From assembly GCF_037404875.1 (NCBI RefSeq), contig NZ_JBBELO010000030.1, positions 16,664-80,663 of the forward strand: a DNA stretch of 64,000 nucleotides, read 5' to 3'. Source of the stretch: Orlajensenia sp037404875. Lineage in GTDB: Bacteria; Actinomycetota; Actinomycetes; Actinomycetales; Microbacteriaceae. Within the stretch, counting starts at the first letter, position 1, and the number at the start of each line of letters is the position of its first letter. Shown piece by piece: positions 49,859-58,700 of this stretch. The translations under genes and the position numbers were made by a program. The notes below the pieces were generated by a model. The model ran no database searches. It had not been told where the DNA came from and saw only the letters and a list, made by a program, of their open reading frames with translations.

Positions 49859-50293
49859 CTACGCCACCAGGCGCATGGAGTCGGCCGCGTGCCGCGCGGG
49901 AACGACCTGGTGCTCGTCCGTGTCCGTGGTGTCGAGCAGCTCGCCGATGGGCTCGGGATCCAGCGTGATCGGCAGGTCGTGGTCTGCCCACACCGCGATC
50001 GGCTCCGGCATCCACGAGAGGGCTGCCGGCTCGGGCGCCGCCTCGCCACGGATGCTCGAGCGCTCCACGAGCAGGCTGTGCGTGAGCTCGGTCGCGATCT
50101 GATGGGTCAACATCTGGTGGAAGATCTGGTCGGTGTCGGCATCCGTGCGGCGAACGAGGGTCCAGCGCCCCGAGGTGCCGATGAGATCGGCGAGCCGGCT
50201 GTTGAGCAGATCGAAGACCTGCTCCGCGTTCAATTCCGGTGCGGGCGTCGGTGCAGGCTGAGCTGGGATGTCCCGCCTCCGTCGACCAAACAT
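49859..50293 (-). CDS. Hypothetical protein
   Basis: 144 residues, Pro-rich basic start (MFGRRRRDIPAQPAPTPAPE), then a mixed helical region (AEQVFDLLNSRLADLIGTSGRWTLVRRTDADTDQIFHQMLTHQIATELTHSLL). No family recognised. AAGGGG lies seven nt before the ATG and a TAGCAT hexamer (minus, 50319-50324) could be its promoter. Confidence 0.7.
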   Translation of the reverse strand: MFGRRRRDIPAQPAPTPAPELNAEQVFDLLNSRLADLIGTSGRWTLVRRTDADTDQIFHQMLTHQIATELTHSLLVERSSIRGEAAPEPAALSWMPEPIAVWADHDLPITLDPEPIGELLDTTDTDEHQVVPARHAADSMRLVA

Positions 50294-50399
50294 GGTGAGC
50301 CCCTTCTCGAGCGCGTGAATGCTATCCCCAGTGTGGGTGCGACCCGCGGAATCACGCGGATGACACGCCGGAAAGGGCCTGCTCAGGCGCGCTCGGAGG

Positions 50400-50609
50400 C
50401 TACTTCTTGCGCTTGGGGTGCTCGCTGCTGAGCGCGTGCTCCTCGGAATCCTTGCGCACCGTGCCGATCGCGACGGCCAGGCTGAGCCCCCAGATGATCC
50501 ACCCGATCGCGAGTCGCCAATCGCGCGGGCCCTTGCGCGTGGTCTGGATGGCGTTCCAGCCGCCGATGATCGAGCTGATGATGGCTCCGTTGAAGAGGTA
50601 CTTGCGCAT
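50400..50609 (-). CDS. Small hypothetical membrane protein
   Basis: 69 residues: a hydrophobic N-terminal stretch (YLFNGAIISSIIGGWNAIQ) and a second one (WRLAIGWIIWGLSLAVAIGTV), with a charged Lys-rich end (SSEHPKRKK). GGAAGG lies eight nt before the ATG at 50609. No family recognised. Confidence 0.7.
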   Translation of the reverse strand: MRKYLFNGAIISSIIGGWNAIQTTRKGPRDWRLAIGWIIWGLSLAVAIGTVRKDSEEHALSSEHPKRKK

Positions 50610-50750
50610 TCTGTCGCCTTCCGTCAGTGCCACGCTAGCGTTCCCGGCGCACTCACGCAGGGGCTTGCGCGCCGAGCGGATCGACCCGATACGACCTCTG
50701 CGTTTGGTGTGACTGGGAGGTGGCTGCGAATCTGACCGAGCGTGCAGACT

Positions 50751-50766
50751 CTGACCGATCGGTCAG
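50751..50766. promoter_or_regulatory. 16-bp palindromic operator upstream of the TetR gene
   Basis: CTGACCGATCGGTCAG is a perfect palindrome 14 bp before the GTG at 50781, with an extra half site CTGACCGA at 50732-50739. The position next to a TetR-family gene suggests autoregulation. Confidence 0.82.
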
Positions 50767-50767
50767 C

Positions 50768-50773
50768 TACCTT
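50768..50773 (+). promoter_or_regulatory. -10-like TACCTT placed for a leaderless GTG (TetR gene)
   Basis: TACCTT ends 7 nt before the GTG at 50781 and directly abuts the operator palindrome, so repressor binding would block polymerase. Confidence 0.5.
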
Positions 50774-50780
50774 CGGCTTC

Positions 50781-51374
50781 GTGACCTCAGAAGCACCGGT
50801 CCTCTCGACACGCCCCAGACCGAGCGCGGAGCTGCGTGCCGTCGCGCGCGACCAGTTCGCCGCCGTCGGCTTCGCCGCCACCTCGCTGCAACAGATCGCC
50901 GACATCGCGGGTTACTCGAAGTCGAGCGTGCTCTACCACTTCGCCTCGAAAGAGGCGCTGCTGGACGCCGTGCTCGCGCCGGCCATCGACGAACTCGAGC
51001 GCATCCTGCAGCTGTGGCTCGCCAGCCCGGCGACGGATGCCTCCCGGCTCGCCTTCGTGGAGTCGTTCGTGGACTTCCTGCTGGCCTACCGCCAAGAGGT
51101 GCACACCTTCATCAACCAGGGCCAGTCCCTCGTCGACGTGCCGACGATCGCGCGGGCCAACACCCTGATCGTGCAGCTCTCCTCTGCCATGTGCCCGCCG
51201 GCGGCCACCATCGAAGACCAGTTGCGGTTCGGCGTCGCCCTCGGCGGCGCGGCGTTCACCCTGACCTCTGGCGCCGGCTACACCGGCGAGCAGTTGCCGC
51301 CGGTCGAGCAGCTGCGTCCGGCGCTGCTGCGCGTGGTCTCCGACCTGCTCGCTCCCGTTCCCGTTCGGCGTTAG
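50781..51374 (+). CDS. TetR-family transcriptional regulator
   Basis: 197 residues. The helix-turn-helix is FAATSLQQIADIAGYSKSSVLYHFASKEALLDAVL (about residue 35-70). The ligand domain follows. I start at GTG 50781 because an upstream GTG at 50742 would put the operator inside the gene. It lies nine bp before the MMPL gene and is expected to repress the MMPL-Pip operon. Confidence 0.93.
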   Translation: MTSEAPVLSTRPRPSAELRAVARDQFAAVGFAATSLQQIADIAGYSKSSVLYHFASKEALLDAVLAPAIDELERILQLWLASPATDASRLAFVESFVDFLLAYRQEVHTFINQGQSLVDVPTIARANTLIVQLSSAMCPPAATIEDQLRFGVALGGAAFTLTSGAGYTGEQLPPVEQLRPALLRVVSDLLAPVPVRR

Positions 51375-51383
51375 GACCCACCG

Positions 51384-54278
51384 TTGGCCACACTGCTCTA
51401 CCGCATCGGACATCTCGCGTATCGTCGCGCCTGGCTCGTCATCGCCGCCTGGGTGGTGCTGATCGCCGGACTGCTCGGTGCAGGCTTCGCCCTTGGCGGC
51501 AAGACGCAGGAGTCCTACGCCATCCCCGGCACCGAATCGCAGCAGGCGATCGACAAGCTCGCGGCCGTCTTCCCGCAGACCGCGGGCGCGGCCGTGCAGG
51601 TCGTGATGCACGCCGCCGACGGCGACGCCCTCGACGTCGGCGCCCGTAAGAGCGCGGTGCAGCAGATGGCGTCCGAACTCGAGGATGTCGACGGTGTCGC
51701 CTCGGTGGTCGATCCGTTCAGCCAGTACGCCGGCGACGCCCTCTCGAAGGACGCCCGCACCGCCTACATCCAGGTGCAGCTCGACGACGCCTCCACCGAC
51801 GTGTCGACGAAGACCCTCGATGCCATCCAGGACGTGGCGAAGACCGGTGAGGATGCCGGGATCGATGTGGCCTTCGGCGGACAGGTGTTCCAGAACGAGA
51901 CCTTCGGCCTCACGCTCACGGAGGGCCTCGGCGTGCTCTTCGCCGCCGTTGTGCTCTTCATCGCCTTCGGCTCGCTGCTGGCCGCGGGGATGCCGTTGCT
52001 CACCGCCCTCGTCGGCGTCGGCGTCGCTGTCGGCGGCATCACGATCGTCTCGGCGTTCGCGAGCGTCTCGAGCACCGCTCCCATGCTGGCCGTCATGCTG
52101 GGACTGGCCGTCGGCATCGACTACGCCCTGTTCATCCTGTCGCGGCACCGCACCCAGTTGGCCCGCGGGGTGAGCGCCGAGGAGTCGGCGGCCACGTCGG
52201 TGGCCACCGCGGGCAGCGCCGTCATCTTCGCCGGCCTGACGGTGATCATCGCGCTGCTCGGATTGCTCGTCGTCGGCATCCCGTTCCTCTCGGTCATGGG
52301 CATGGCGGCCGCCTTCGCGGTGCTCGTCGCCATGCTCGCCGCGGTCACCCTGCTGCCCGCCGTCATGGGCGTCGCCAAGGGCCGGCTCGCGCCGAAGCCC
52401 GGCGGCCGCACCGCGCGGAGGGCTCTCGCGCAGGACGACGCCCGACCCACGCTCGGCCGGCGCTGGGTGAATCTCGTTCTCAAGGCTCCCGTCGTCGCGG
52501 TCGTGCTCGTCGTCGGCATCCTCGGCGGCCTCTCGATCCCGGCTCTCAGCCTCGACCTCAACCTGCCCACCGGTGGCAGCCAGCCCGAGGCGTCTACGAC
52601 CTATCAGGCGTACACGATGCTCTCCGACGGGTTCGGACCGGGCTACAACGGCCCGCTCATCGTCGAGGTCGACATCACCCAGAGCACCGACCCGATCACC
52701 GCCCTGAAAGGCATCGCCGACACGCTGAAGGGCGTGGACGACGTCGCGTCCGTCGGCCCCGGCATCCCCAACCCGACCGTCGACACGGCGATCATCAAGG
52801 TCATCCCCGAGAGTGCTCCGGATGCGCCCGAGACCAAGGAGCTGGTGCAGAGCATCCGCGACCTGGCCCCGTCGATCGAGAAGAAGTACGACACGCCCAT
52901 CGCGGTCACCGGACAGACGGCTGTCGTGATCGACATCTCGAACCGGCTGACGAACGCCCTGGTGCCCTTCGCCCTCATCGTCGTCGGGCTCTCGATCCTG
53001 CTGCTGATGATGGTGTTCCGCTCCGTCTTCGTGCCCGTCAAGGCCGCCGTCGGCTTCCTGCTCTCCGTCTTCGCCGCCATCGGCGTCAGCGTCGCCATCT
53101 TCCAGTGGGGGTGGTTCGCCGACCTGCTGCACGTCGAGCACCCCGGACCCATCCTCAGCTTCCTGCCGATCCTGCTGATGGCCGTGCTCTTCGGCCTCGC
53201 CATGGACTACGAGGTCTTCCTCGTCTCGGGGATGCGCGAGGAGTACGTGCGCCACGGCGACGCGCGCGGCGCGATCGTTCATGGCTTCCAGCACGCCGCA
53301 CGCGTGGTGACCGCGGCCGCACTGATCATGTTCTTCGTCTTCTTCGCGTTCGTGCCGGAAGGCTCCGGAGCCATCAAGGGCATCGCCCTGGCACTGGCCG
53401 TCGGAGTCGCCTTCGATGCCTTCCTCGTGCGCATGACGCTGGTTCCCGCGGCCATGGCGCTCGCGGGACGCGCGGCATGGTGGCTGCCGCGTTGGCTCGC
53501 CCGCATCCTGCCGAACGTCGACATCGAGGGCGAGGGCCTGCGTCACCACCTCGACGACGTGGCGTGGGCCCGCTCCCAGACGACGGCGATCAGCGCGGAC
53601 GCCGCCTCCTTCGGCCTGCCAGAAGACGGCATCGGGCCCGTCGACCTGAGAGTCGGCGCAGGCGAGGTGCTCGTCATCCGGGGCGAGAGCGCTGACCGCC
53701 GCGTCCTGGCCGCCACGCTCGCCGGACGGCTGGCGCCCGTGGGCGGTCGGTTGCAGGTGCTCGGTTCCCCGCTGCCCTCCGAGAGTTCGAGGGTGCTGGG
53801 CGCGGTGGCCCTCGTCGACGTGCCGGCCGGGGAGGCCGCCTCGGGAGGGCGCACGGTCGAGGAGGTCATCGCCGAGCGCGTCGACTTCGCGCAGCCCTGG
53901 TACCACGTCGGTGGCACGGAACGGCAGACGAACCTCTGGCTGGACCGCCTGCGGTCCCTGCCGGTGGCGGATGCGGCCGACCTCACCGCCGAGGCGACTC
54001 TCGCATCGTTGAGCTCCGCGACGCGGGCCGGCGTTCTCGTGGCGGCCGGCCTCTCGGAACGCCCGGGAGTGCTCGTGGTCGAACTCGGCGAGATCGCACC
54101 CGGTGACGAAGACGTGACCCTCGCCGTCATCGCCGCCCTCCTGCCGGCCGCGGTAACCCTCGTCGTCACCGGAGGCCGCTTGCCCGCACCTCCCACGCTC
54201 GCCGGACGCGGCGTGCACACGCTCGACATCGCCTCAGAGGCGCAGATCGCATCCGAGAGAAAGGGAGTGCTGCAGTGA
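51384..54278 (+). CDS. MMPL-family RND transporter with C-terminal degenerate ABC domain
   Basis: 964 residues from a TTG. Residues 1-700 are a complete MMPL protein: two six-helix blocks with extracytoplasmic loops, SDSP-like MLGLAVGIDYALFILSRHRTQLARG in the first half and VLFGLAMDYEVFLVSGMREEY in the second. From about residue 740 an ABC-ATPase-like domain follows: DLRVGAGEVLVIRGESADRRVLAATLAG at the Walker A position (no GK), LSSATRAGVLVAAGL at the signature and GVLVVELGEI at Walker B. The catalytic Lys is lost, so it is probably a pseudo-ATPase. Envelope lipid or small-molecule export is likely. GTGA overlap with the next gene. Confidence 0.9.
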   Translation: MATLLYRIGHLAYRRAWLVIAAWVVLIAGLLGAGFALGGKTQESYAIPGTESQQAIDKLAAVFPQTAGAAVQVVMHAADGDALDVGARKSAVQQMASELEDVDGVASVVDPFSQYAGDALSKDARTAYIQVQLDDASTDVSTKTLDAIQDVAKTGEDAGIDVAFGGQVFQNETFGLTLTEGLGVLFAAVVLFIAFGSLLAAGMPLLTALVGVGVAVGGITIVSAFASVSSTAPMLAVMLGLAVGIDYALFILSRHRTQLARGVSAEESAATSVATAGSAVIFAGLTVIIALLGLLVVGIPFLSVMGMAAAFAVLVAMLAAVTLLPAVMGVAKGRLAPKPGGRTARRALAQDDARPTLGRRWVNLVLKAPVVAVVLVVGILGGLSIPALSLDLNLPTGGSQPEASTTYQAYTMLSDGFGPGYNGPLIVEVDITQSTDPITALKGIADTLKGVDDVASVGPGIPNPTVDTAIIKVIPESAPDAPETKELVQSIRDLAPSIEKKYDTPIAVTGQTAVVIDISNRLTNALVPFALIVVGLSILLLMMVFRSVFVPVKAAVGFLLSVFAAIGVSVAIFQWGWFADLLHVEHPGPILSFLPILLMAVLFGLAMDYEVFLVSGMREEYVRHGDARGAIVHGFQHAARVVTAAALIMFFVFFAFVPEGSGAIKGIALALAVGVAFDAFLVRMTLVPAAMALAGRAAWWLPRWLARILPNVDIEGEGLRHHLDDVAWARSQTTAISADAASFGLPEDGIGPVDLRVGAGEVLVIRGESADRRVLAATLAGRLAPVGGRLQVLGSPLPSESSRVLGAVALVDVPAGEAASGGRTVEEVIAERVDFAQPWYHVGGTERQTNLWLDRLRSLPVADAADLTAEATLASLSSATRAGVLVAAGLSERPGVLVVELGEIAPGDEDVTLAVIAALLPAAVTLVVTGGRLPAPPTLAGRGVHTLDIASEAQIASERKGVLQ

Positions 54279-56194
54279 GCACCCGCCTGACCCGACTCTT
54301 CTCACGCACTCCCGGCCAACGCCGCTGGCGACGGGGCCTCATGGTGGCCGGCGTCATCCTCGTTCCCCTCGCCGTCGCCGGCGTCGTGACGGGTGGCCTC
54401 GCCAACGCCGACGAGCGGGTCGACACGATCCCCGCACTCATCGTCAACAACGACGAGATGGTCACGCAGACCGCTGCCGACGGCAGTACCCAGAACATCC
54501 TCGCGGGACGCCTGCTCGTCACCCAGCTGACCCATCCCGACTCCACCGGCTTCGGGTGGAAGCTCTCGAGCACGGCTGAGGCCAAGAAGGCGCTGAAGGA
54601 GGGTACCGCCGACGCGGTGCTCACCATCCCGAAGGACTTCTCCGCCTCGATCAGCTCGATCTCCTCGAGCAGTCCCAGCCAGGCCGACCTGCGCATCCAG
54701 ACCGATGACGCCCATTCCTACCTGGCCGGCTCGCTCGCCCAGTCGGTGGGGGACGCCATGTCGGCCGCCTTCGGCCGCGCCATCACCGAGCAGTACCTGA
54801 GCGGCTTCTACGCCAACCTCGCCGGCATGGGCACCTCGCTCTCGTCGGCCGCTGACGGCGCCACCCAGGTCTCCTCGGGCGTATCGGGCCTGGCCACCGG
54901 ACTCGACCAACTCGCCACAGGAGCCGCATCGGCGGCATCCGGGGCGAGCCAGGCCGCCGACGGAGCCGCCGCGCTCTCGACCGGGGTCGACCGCTACACC
55001 GACGGGGTGGACTCGCTCGCGTCGGGCGTCGGCGCCCTGAACCAGCAGGCATCCGGGCTGACGGCCTTGAGTGAGGGCACGAGTACCTACGTGGGCAAGG
55101 TCGGCGAGGCCGCGGCGGGCTACGACCAGCTCTCGAGCGCCCTCACCGGCGCTCTCGGAAACCTGCCGGGTACCGAGCCGCTCGTCGAGCAGGTGCAGGC
55201 CTTCGGCACCGGGCTGGACCAACTCGCCGCGGGCGGTTCGACGCTCGCGCAGCAGACCGGAAGCGCCGTGTCGGGTCTGCAGGGTGGGATCGGCCAGCTG
55301 GCCTCCGGCGCCTCAGCGCTCTCGTCCGGTTCGGATGCCCTGCGTTCCGGAACCGCGAACCTCTCCTCCGGAGTCGGCGACCTGGCCACGGGACTCGGAA
55401 CGCTCTCGAGCGGCGTCGCGGCGTCGGCGAGCGGCGCGCACCAACTCGCCGGGGGAGCGAGCTCTCTCGCGACCGGGCTCACAACGGGGGCCGGCGCGGC
55501 ATCCGCCTTGGGCGACATCGACGCGGACAAGACCGCGAAGGTCGTCTCCGATCCCGTCGCCGTCACGAGTCAGCGCGAGAACCCGATCAACTCCATCGGC
55601 GCAGTGATCGGGATGATCTTCGTTCCGGTCGGCCTCTGGATCGGAGCGCTCGCCGTGTTCCTACTGCTGCGTCCACTCAGCCGACTGGCACTGCAGAGCA
55701 CGGCCTCGACGCCGCGCCTGGTGACCCGGGTGTTCGCGCGGTCGGCGGCGATCGGGCTCGTGCAGGCGGTGCTCGTGGTCGCCCTGCTGCACACGACTCT
55801 GGGCGTGGCCTGGAACCTGCTGCCGGCCACCCTGTCGTTCGCGGCGCTCTGCGCTCTCGTCTTCGCCGCCGTTCACCAGTTCCTCACGACGGCCTTCGGC
55901 AGGGTGGGCATCGTCATCTCGCTGCTGCTCGTCGTGCTGCAGCTGACCAGTGCCGGCGGCATCTACCCCGTGCAGATCCTCGCGGAGCCCTACCAACTGC
56001 TCAGCCCGTTCCTTCCGCTGGGCTGGGCGGTGCAGGGGATGCAGCAGATCGTCTCCGGCGCCGGTGGAGGGGGAGTCGCGGGTGCCGCCGCCGCGCTCAT
56101 CATCTTCGGGGCGCTGGGCTATCTCGGTTCGCTCTTCGCCGTCTCCCGCCGGCGCGGCGCGCGCTCGTGGGGCTATGCGGCGGCAGCGGGGTGA
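54275..56194 (+). CDS. YhgE/Pip-family membrane protein with long periplasmic repeat region
   Basis: 639 residues. One N-terminal helix (GLMVAGVILVPLAVAGVVTGG), then about 400 residues outside the membrane in which Ser/Gly/Ala-rich helical repeats of about 7 residues recur (SGVSGLATGLDQLATGAASAA; SGASALSSGSDALRSGTANLSSG), and a C-terminal block of about five helices of ABC-2 type. Pip-family proteins act as phage receptors or type VII-associated secretion factors in Gram-positives. Coupled to the MMPL gene by a 4-bp overlap. Confidence 0.9.
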   Translation: MSTRLTRLFSRTPGQRRWRRGLMVAGVILVPLAVAGVVTGGLANADERVDTIPALIVNNDEMVTQTAADGSTQNILAGRLLVTQLTHPDSTGFGWKLSSTAEAKKALKEGTADAVLTIPKDFSASISSISSSSPSQADLRIQTDDAHSYLAGSLAQSVGDAMSAAFGRAITEQYLSGFYANLAGMGTSLSSAADGATQVSSGVSGLATGLDQLATGAASAASGASQAADGAAALSTGVDRYTDGVDSLASGVGALNQQASGLTALSEGTSTYVGKVGEAAAGYDQLSSALTGALGNLPGTEPLVEQVQAFGTGLDQLAAGGSTLAQQTGSAVSGLQGGIGQLASGASALSSGSDALRSGTANLSSGVGDLATGLGTLSSGVAASASGAHQLAGGASSLATGLTTGAGAASALGDIDADKTAKVVSDPVAVTSQRENPINSIGAVIGMIFVPVGLWIGALAVFLLLRPLSRLALQSTASTPRLVTRVFARSAAIGLVQAVLVVALLHTTLGVAWNLLPATLSFAALCALVFAAVHQFLTTAFGRVGIVISLLLVVLQLTSAGGIYPVQILAEPYQLLSPFLPLGWAVQGMQQIVSGAGGGGVAGAAAALIIFGALGYLGSLFAVSRRRGARSWGYAAAAG

Positions 56195-56216
56195 ACGCGA
56201 GCCACGGGCGACTGGA

Positions 56217-56222
56217 TAGGCT
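56217..56222 (+). promoter_or_regulatory. -10-like TAGGCT upstream of otsA-otsB
   Basis: Located 23 nt after the Pip stop and 65 nt before the GTG at 56287. Confidence 0.4.
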
Positions 56223-56286
56223 CGCCTTGGCCCGAATCGACACAGCCTAGCCCGGCATCGGCCGAGGCCCGGAAGGGTTGACAGGT

Positions 56287-58653
56287 GTGCGTCGAGCTTT
56301 CACGCTGAAAGCACACCGAAGTACAGGCATGCGCGCGCATGCCGGAAATGGACGCGTCATCTCCACGCCAGCACCGCCCACCACCAGCGACGAGACGACC
56401 TACAGCATGGTGGTGGTCTCGAATCGGCTGCCCGTCGACCATGAGACCGCCCCCGATGGCAGTTCCCGCTGGAAGTCCTCGCCCGGCGGGCTCGTCACCG
56501 CGCTCGAACCGGTCATGCGCGAGGCGGAAGGCGCATGGGTGGGCTGGGCCGGGGTCGCCGACACCGACTTCGAGCCGTTCGAGAACGACGGCATCGAGAT
56601 CGTGCCCGTGCGGCTCTCGGCGGATGAGATCGAGGCGTACTACGAGGGCTTCTCGAACGACACGCTCTGGCCCCTCTACCACGACGTGATCGCCGCCCCG
56701 AGCTTTCATCGTGAGTGGTGGGACGCCTACGTCGTCGTGAACCGGCGCTTCGCCGAGACGGCCGCCCGCCTGGCCGCTCCGGAGGCGGTCGTCTGGGTGC
56801 ACGACTACCAGTTGCAGCTCGTTCCCACGATGCTGCGCCAACTGCGGCCCGACCTGGTGATCGGGTTCTTCGACCACATCCCCTTCCCGCCGTACGGCAT
56901 CTTCTCGCAGTTGCCGTGGCGCAAGCAGATTCTCGAGGGCCTGCTCGGCGCGGACGTCATCGGCTTCCAGCGCACCGCGGATGCGGGCAACTTCACGCGC
57001 GCCGTGCGACGGCTCTTCGGTTATGTCACCCGCGGAAACGTCGTGGAGGTCGTCGCCGAGAGCGGCGAGATCCGACACGTCGTCGCACGCACGTTCCCCA
57101 TCTCCATCGACGTCGCGGGCTACGAGGAACTCGCCCGGCGCCCCGAGGTTCAGCAGCGTGCCCGGCAGATTCGTGAAGACCTCGGCAACCCGAAGACGAT
57201 CATGCTCGGCGTCGACCGCCTCGACTACACGAAGGGGATCGGCCACCGCCTGAAGGCGTTCGGCGAGCTGCTGGCCGACGGCGAGCTCGCCGTCGAGGAC
57301 GTCACCCTCGTGCAGGTCGCGAGCCCCAGCCGGGAGCGGGTGGCGACCTACATGGCGCTTCGCGACGAGATCGAGCTGCAAGTCGGGCGCATCAACGGCG
57401 ATTACTCCACCATCAGCCACACCGCCATCGCCTACCTGCACCACGGCTACCCCCGCGAGGAGATGGCCGCTCTCTACCTCGCGGCCGACGTCATGCTCGT
57501 GACCGCCCTGCGCGACGGCATGAACCTCGTCGCCAAGGAGTTCGTCGCCTGCAGCGTCGACGATGACGGGGTGCTCGTGCTGAGCGAGTTCACCGGCGCA
57601 TCCGACGAGCTGCGCCAGGCGATCATCGTGAACCCGCACGACATCGACGGCGTCAAGGCCGCCATCATGGAGGCGGTGCGCATGCCCGCAACCGAGCGCC
57701 GACGCCGGATGCGGGCGCTGCGCCGTCGCCTGCACGAGAACACGGTGAGCCACTGGTCCAAGTCCTTCCTCGACACGCTCACCGGGCGTGCGGCGGTCGC
57801 ACCCGGCATTCCGGAGACGCTCGTGCAGGCCCTGCGCGATGTGGCCGCATCCGAGCGGCTGCTCGTTGCGCTCGACTTCGATGGAACCCTGGCGCCCCAT
57901 GTCGACCGTCCGGAGGAGGCTCGGGCACTCGACTCGGCCCGCGAGGCCGTGCTTCGGCTCACGGCGTTGGAGGAGACCCGGGTCGCCTTCGTCTCGGGGC
58001 GCGCGCTCGTCAGCCTCGAACATGTGGCAGAGCCGCCCGAAGACGTACTGCTCACCGGTTCGCACGGCGTCGAGTTGAAGCTCGACGAGCCCGACGTTCG
58101 GCTCGACCTGCTCTCGACCGAGATCGACCAGCTCGAGCGGGTCGCCTCGATTCTCGAGCGGGTCGCCGGCACGGCCGATGGCGCGTGGGTGGAGCGCAAG
58201 CCCGCCGGGCTCGCCCTGCACACCCGCAAGCTCTCGGCGGCCGCGGGGCAGTCGATGCAACGCTCCGCACGCACCCGCGTGCGTCAGGCCGAGCCGGGAC
58301 TGACGGTGCGCGAGGGCAAGAACGTGATCGAGTTCGCGCTGCGACCGGCGAACAAGGGCGACGCCATCGAGAAGCTGCGGCTGCACACCGAGGCGACGAG
58401 CGTCTTCTACGCCGGTGACGACGTGACCGATGAGGACGCCTTCGCGGCCTTGGGGGCCGATGACCTCGGGCTGAAGATCGGCCAGGGGCGCACGGCGGCC
58501 GGGCAGCGTGTGCGCGGACCCGAAGAGGTCGCCGAGGCACTCGCCCTGCTCGCCGACTTCAGGGCCGCCCACCTCGAGGCCCAGCGTCGCGAGCGCGCGC
58601 TCACGGCCCCGATTCCCGCGGTGCAGGTGACGGGGGAGACCGCCCGGTCGTAG
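56287..58653 (+). CDS. Bifunctional trehalose-6-phosphate synthase/phosphatase (OtsA-OtsB fusion)
   Basis: 788 residues. Residues about 40-500 are a trehalose-6-phosphate synthase (VVVSNRLPV; WVHDYQLQLVP; FFDHIPFPP; GVDRLDYTKGIGHRL; RDGMNLVAKEFVA). Residues about 520-760 are the HAD phosphatase (VALDFDGTLAPHV; AFVSGRALV; FYAGDDVTDEDAFAAL). The two steps make trehalose from UDP-glucose and glucose-6-phosphate via the 6-phosphate, an osmo- and stress-protectant. The GTG at 56287 has GGAAGGG nine nt upstream; TTG 56278 and ATG 56329 are alternatives. Confidence 0.93.
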   Translation: MRRAFTLKAHRSTGMRAHAGNGRVISTPAPPTTSDETTYSMVVVSNRLPVDHETAPDGSSRWKSSPGGLVTALEPVMREAEGAWVGWAGVADTDFEPFENDGIEIVPVRLSADEIEAYYEGFSNDTLWPLYHDVIAAPSFHREWWDAYVVVNRRFAETAARLAAPEAVVWVHDYQLQLVPTMLRQLRPDLVIGFFDHIPFPPYGIFSQLPWRKQILEGLLGADVIGFQRTADAGNFTRAVRRLFGYVTRGNVVEVVAESGEIRHVVARTFPISIDVAGYEELARRPEVQQRARQIREDLGNPKTIMLGVDRLDYTKGIGHRLKAFGELLADGELAVEDVTLVQVASPSRERVATYMALRDEIELQVGRINGDYSTISHTAIAYLHHGYPREEMAALYLAADVMLVTALRDGMNLVAKEFVACSVDDDGVLVLSEFTGASDELRQAIIVNPHDIDGVKAAIMEAVRMPATERRRRMRALRRRLHENTVSHWSKSFLDTLTGRAAVAPGIPETLVQALRDVAASERLLVALDFDGTLAPHVDRPEEARALDSAREAVLRLTALEETRVAFVSGRALVSLEHVAEPPEDVLLTGSHGVELKLDEPDVRLDLLSTEIDQLERVASILERVAGTADGAWVERKPAGLALHTRKLSAAAGQSMQRSARTRVRQAEPGLTVREGKNVIEFALRPANKGDAIEKLRLHTEATSVFYAGDDVTDEDAFAALGADDLGLKIGQGRTAAGQRVRGPEEVAEALALLADFRAAHLEAQRRERALTAPIPAVQVTGETARS
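56326..56343. repeat. 18-bp perfect palindrome near the ots start
   Basis: GGCATGCGCGCGCATGCC is self-complementary and overlaps the alternative ATG at 56329. Confidence 0.6.
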
Positions 58654-58688
58654 CGGGGCCCTCGTCGGATGCCTCCTCGCGCTGGCCA

Positions 58689-58694
58689 TAGACT
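58689..58694 (+). promoter_or_regulatory. -10-like TAGACT placed for a leaderless ATG (ilvD)
   Basis: TAGACT ends 6 nt before the ATG at 58701. No ribosome-binding site is present. Confidence 0.5.
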
Positions 58695-58700
58695 TCTGGC

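Noticed and set aside
50787..54218. 1143-codon minus-strand open frame opposite the TetR/MMPL genes
   Set aside because: His/Gly/Asp/Arg-rich translation typical of antisense frames in GC-rich genes; the plus strand has recognisable TetR and MMPL domains.
56173..58689. 838-codon minus-strand open frame opposite otsA-otsB
   Set aside because: Same reason: the sense strand encodes canonical trehalose enzymes throughout.
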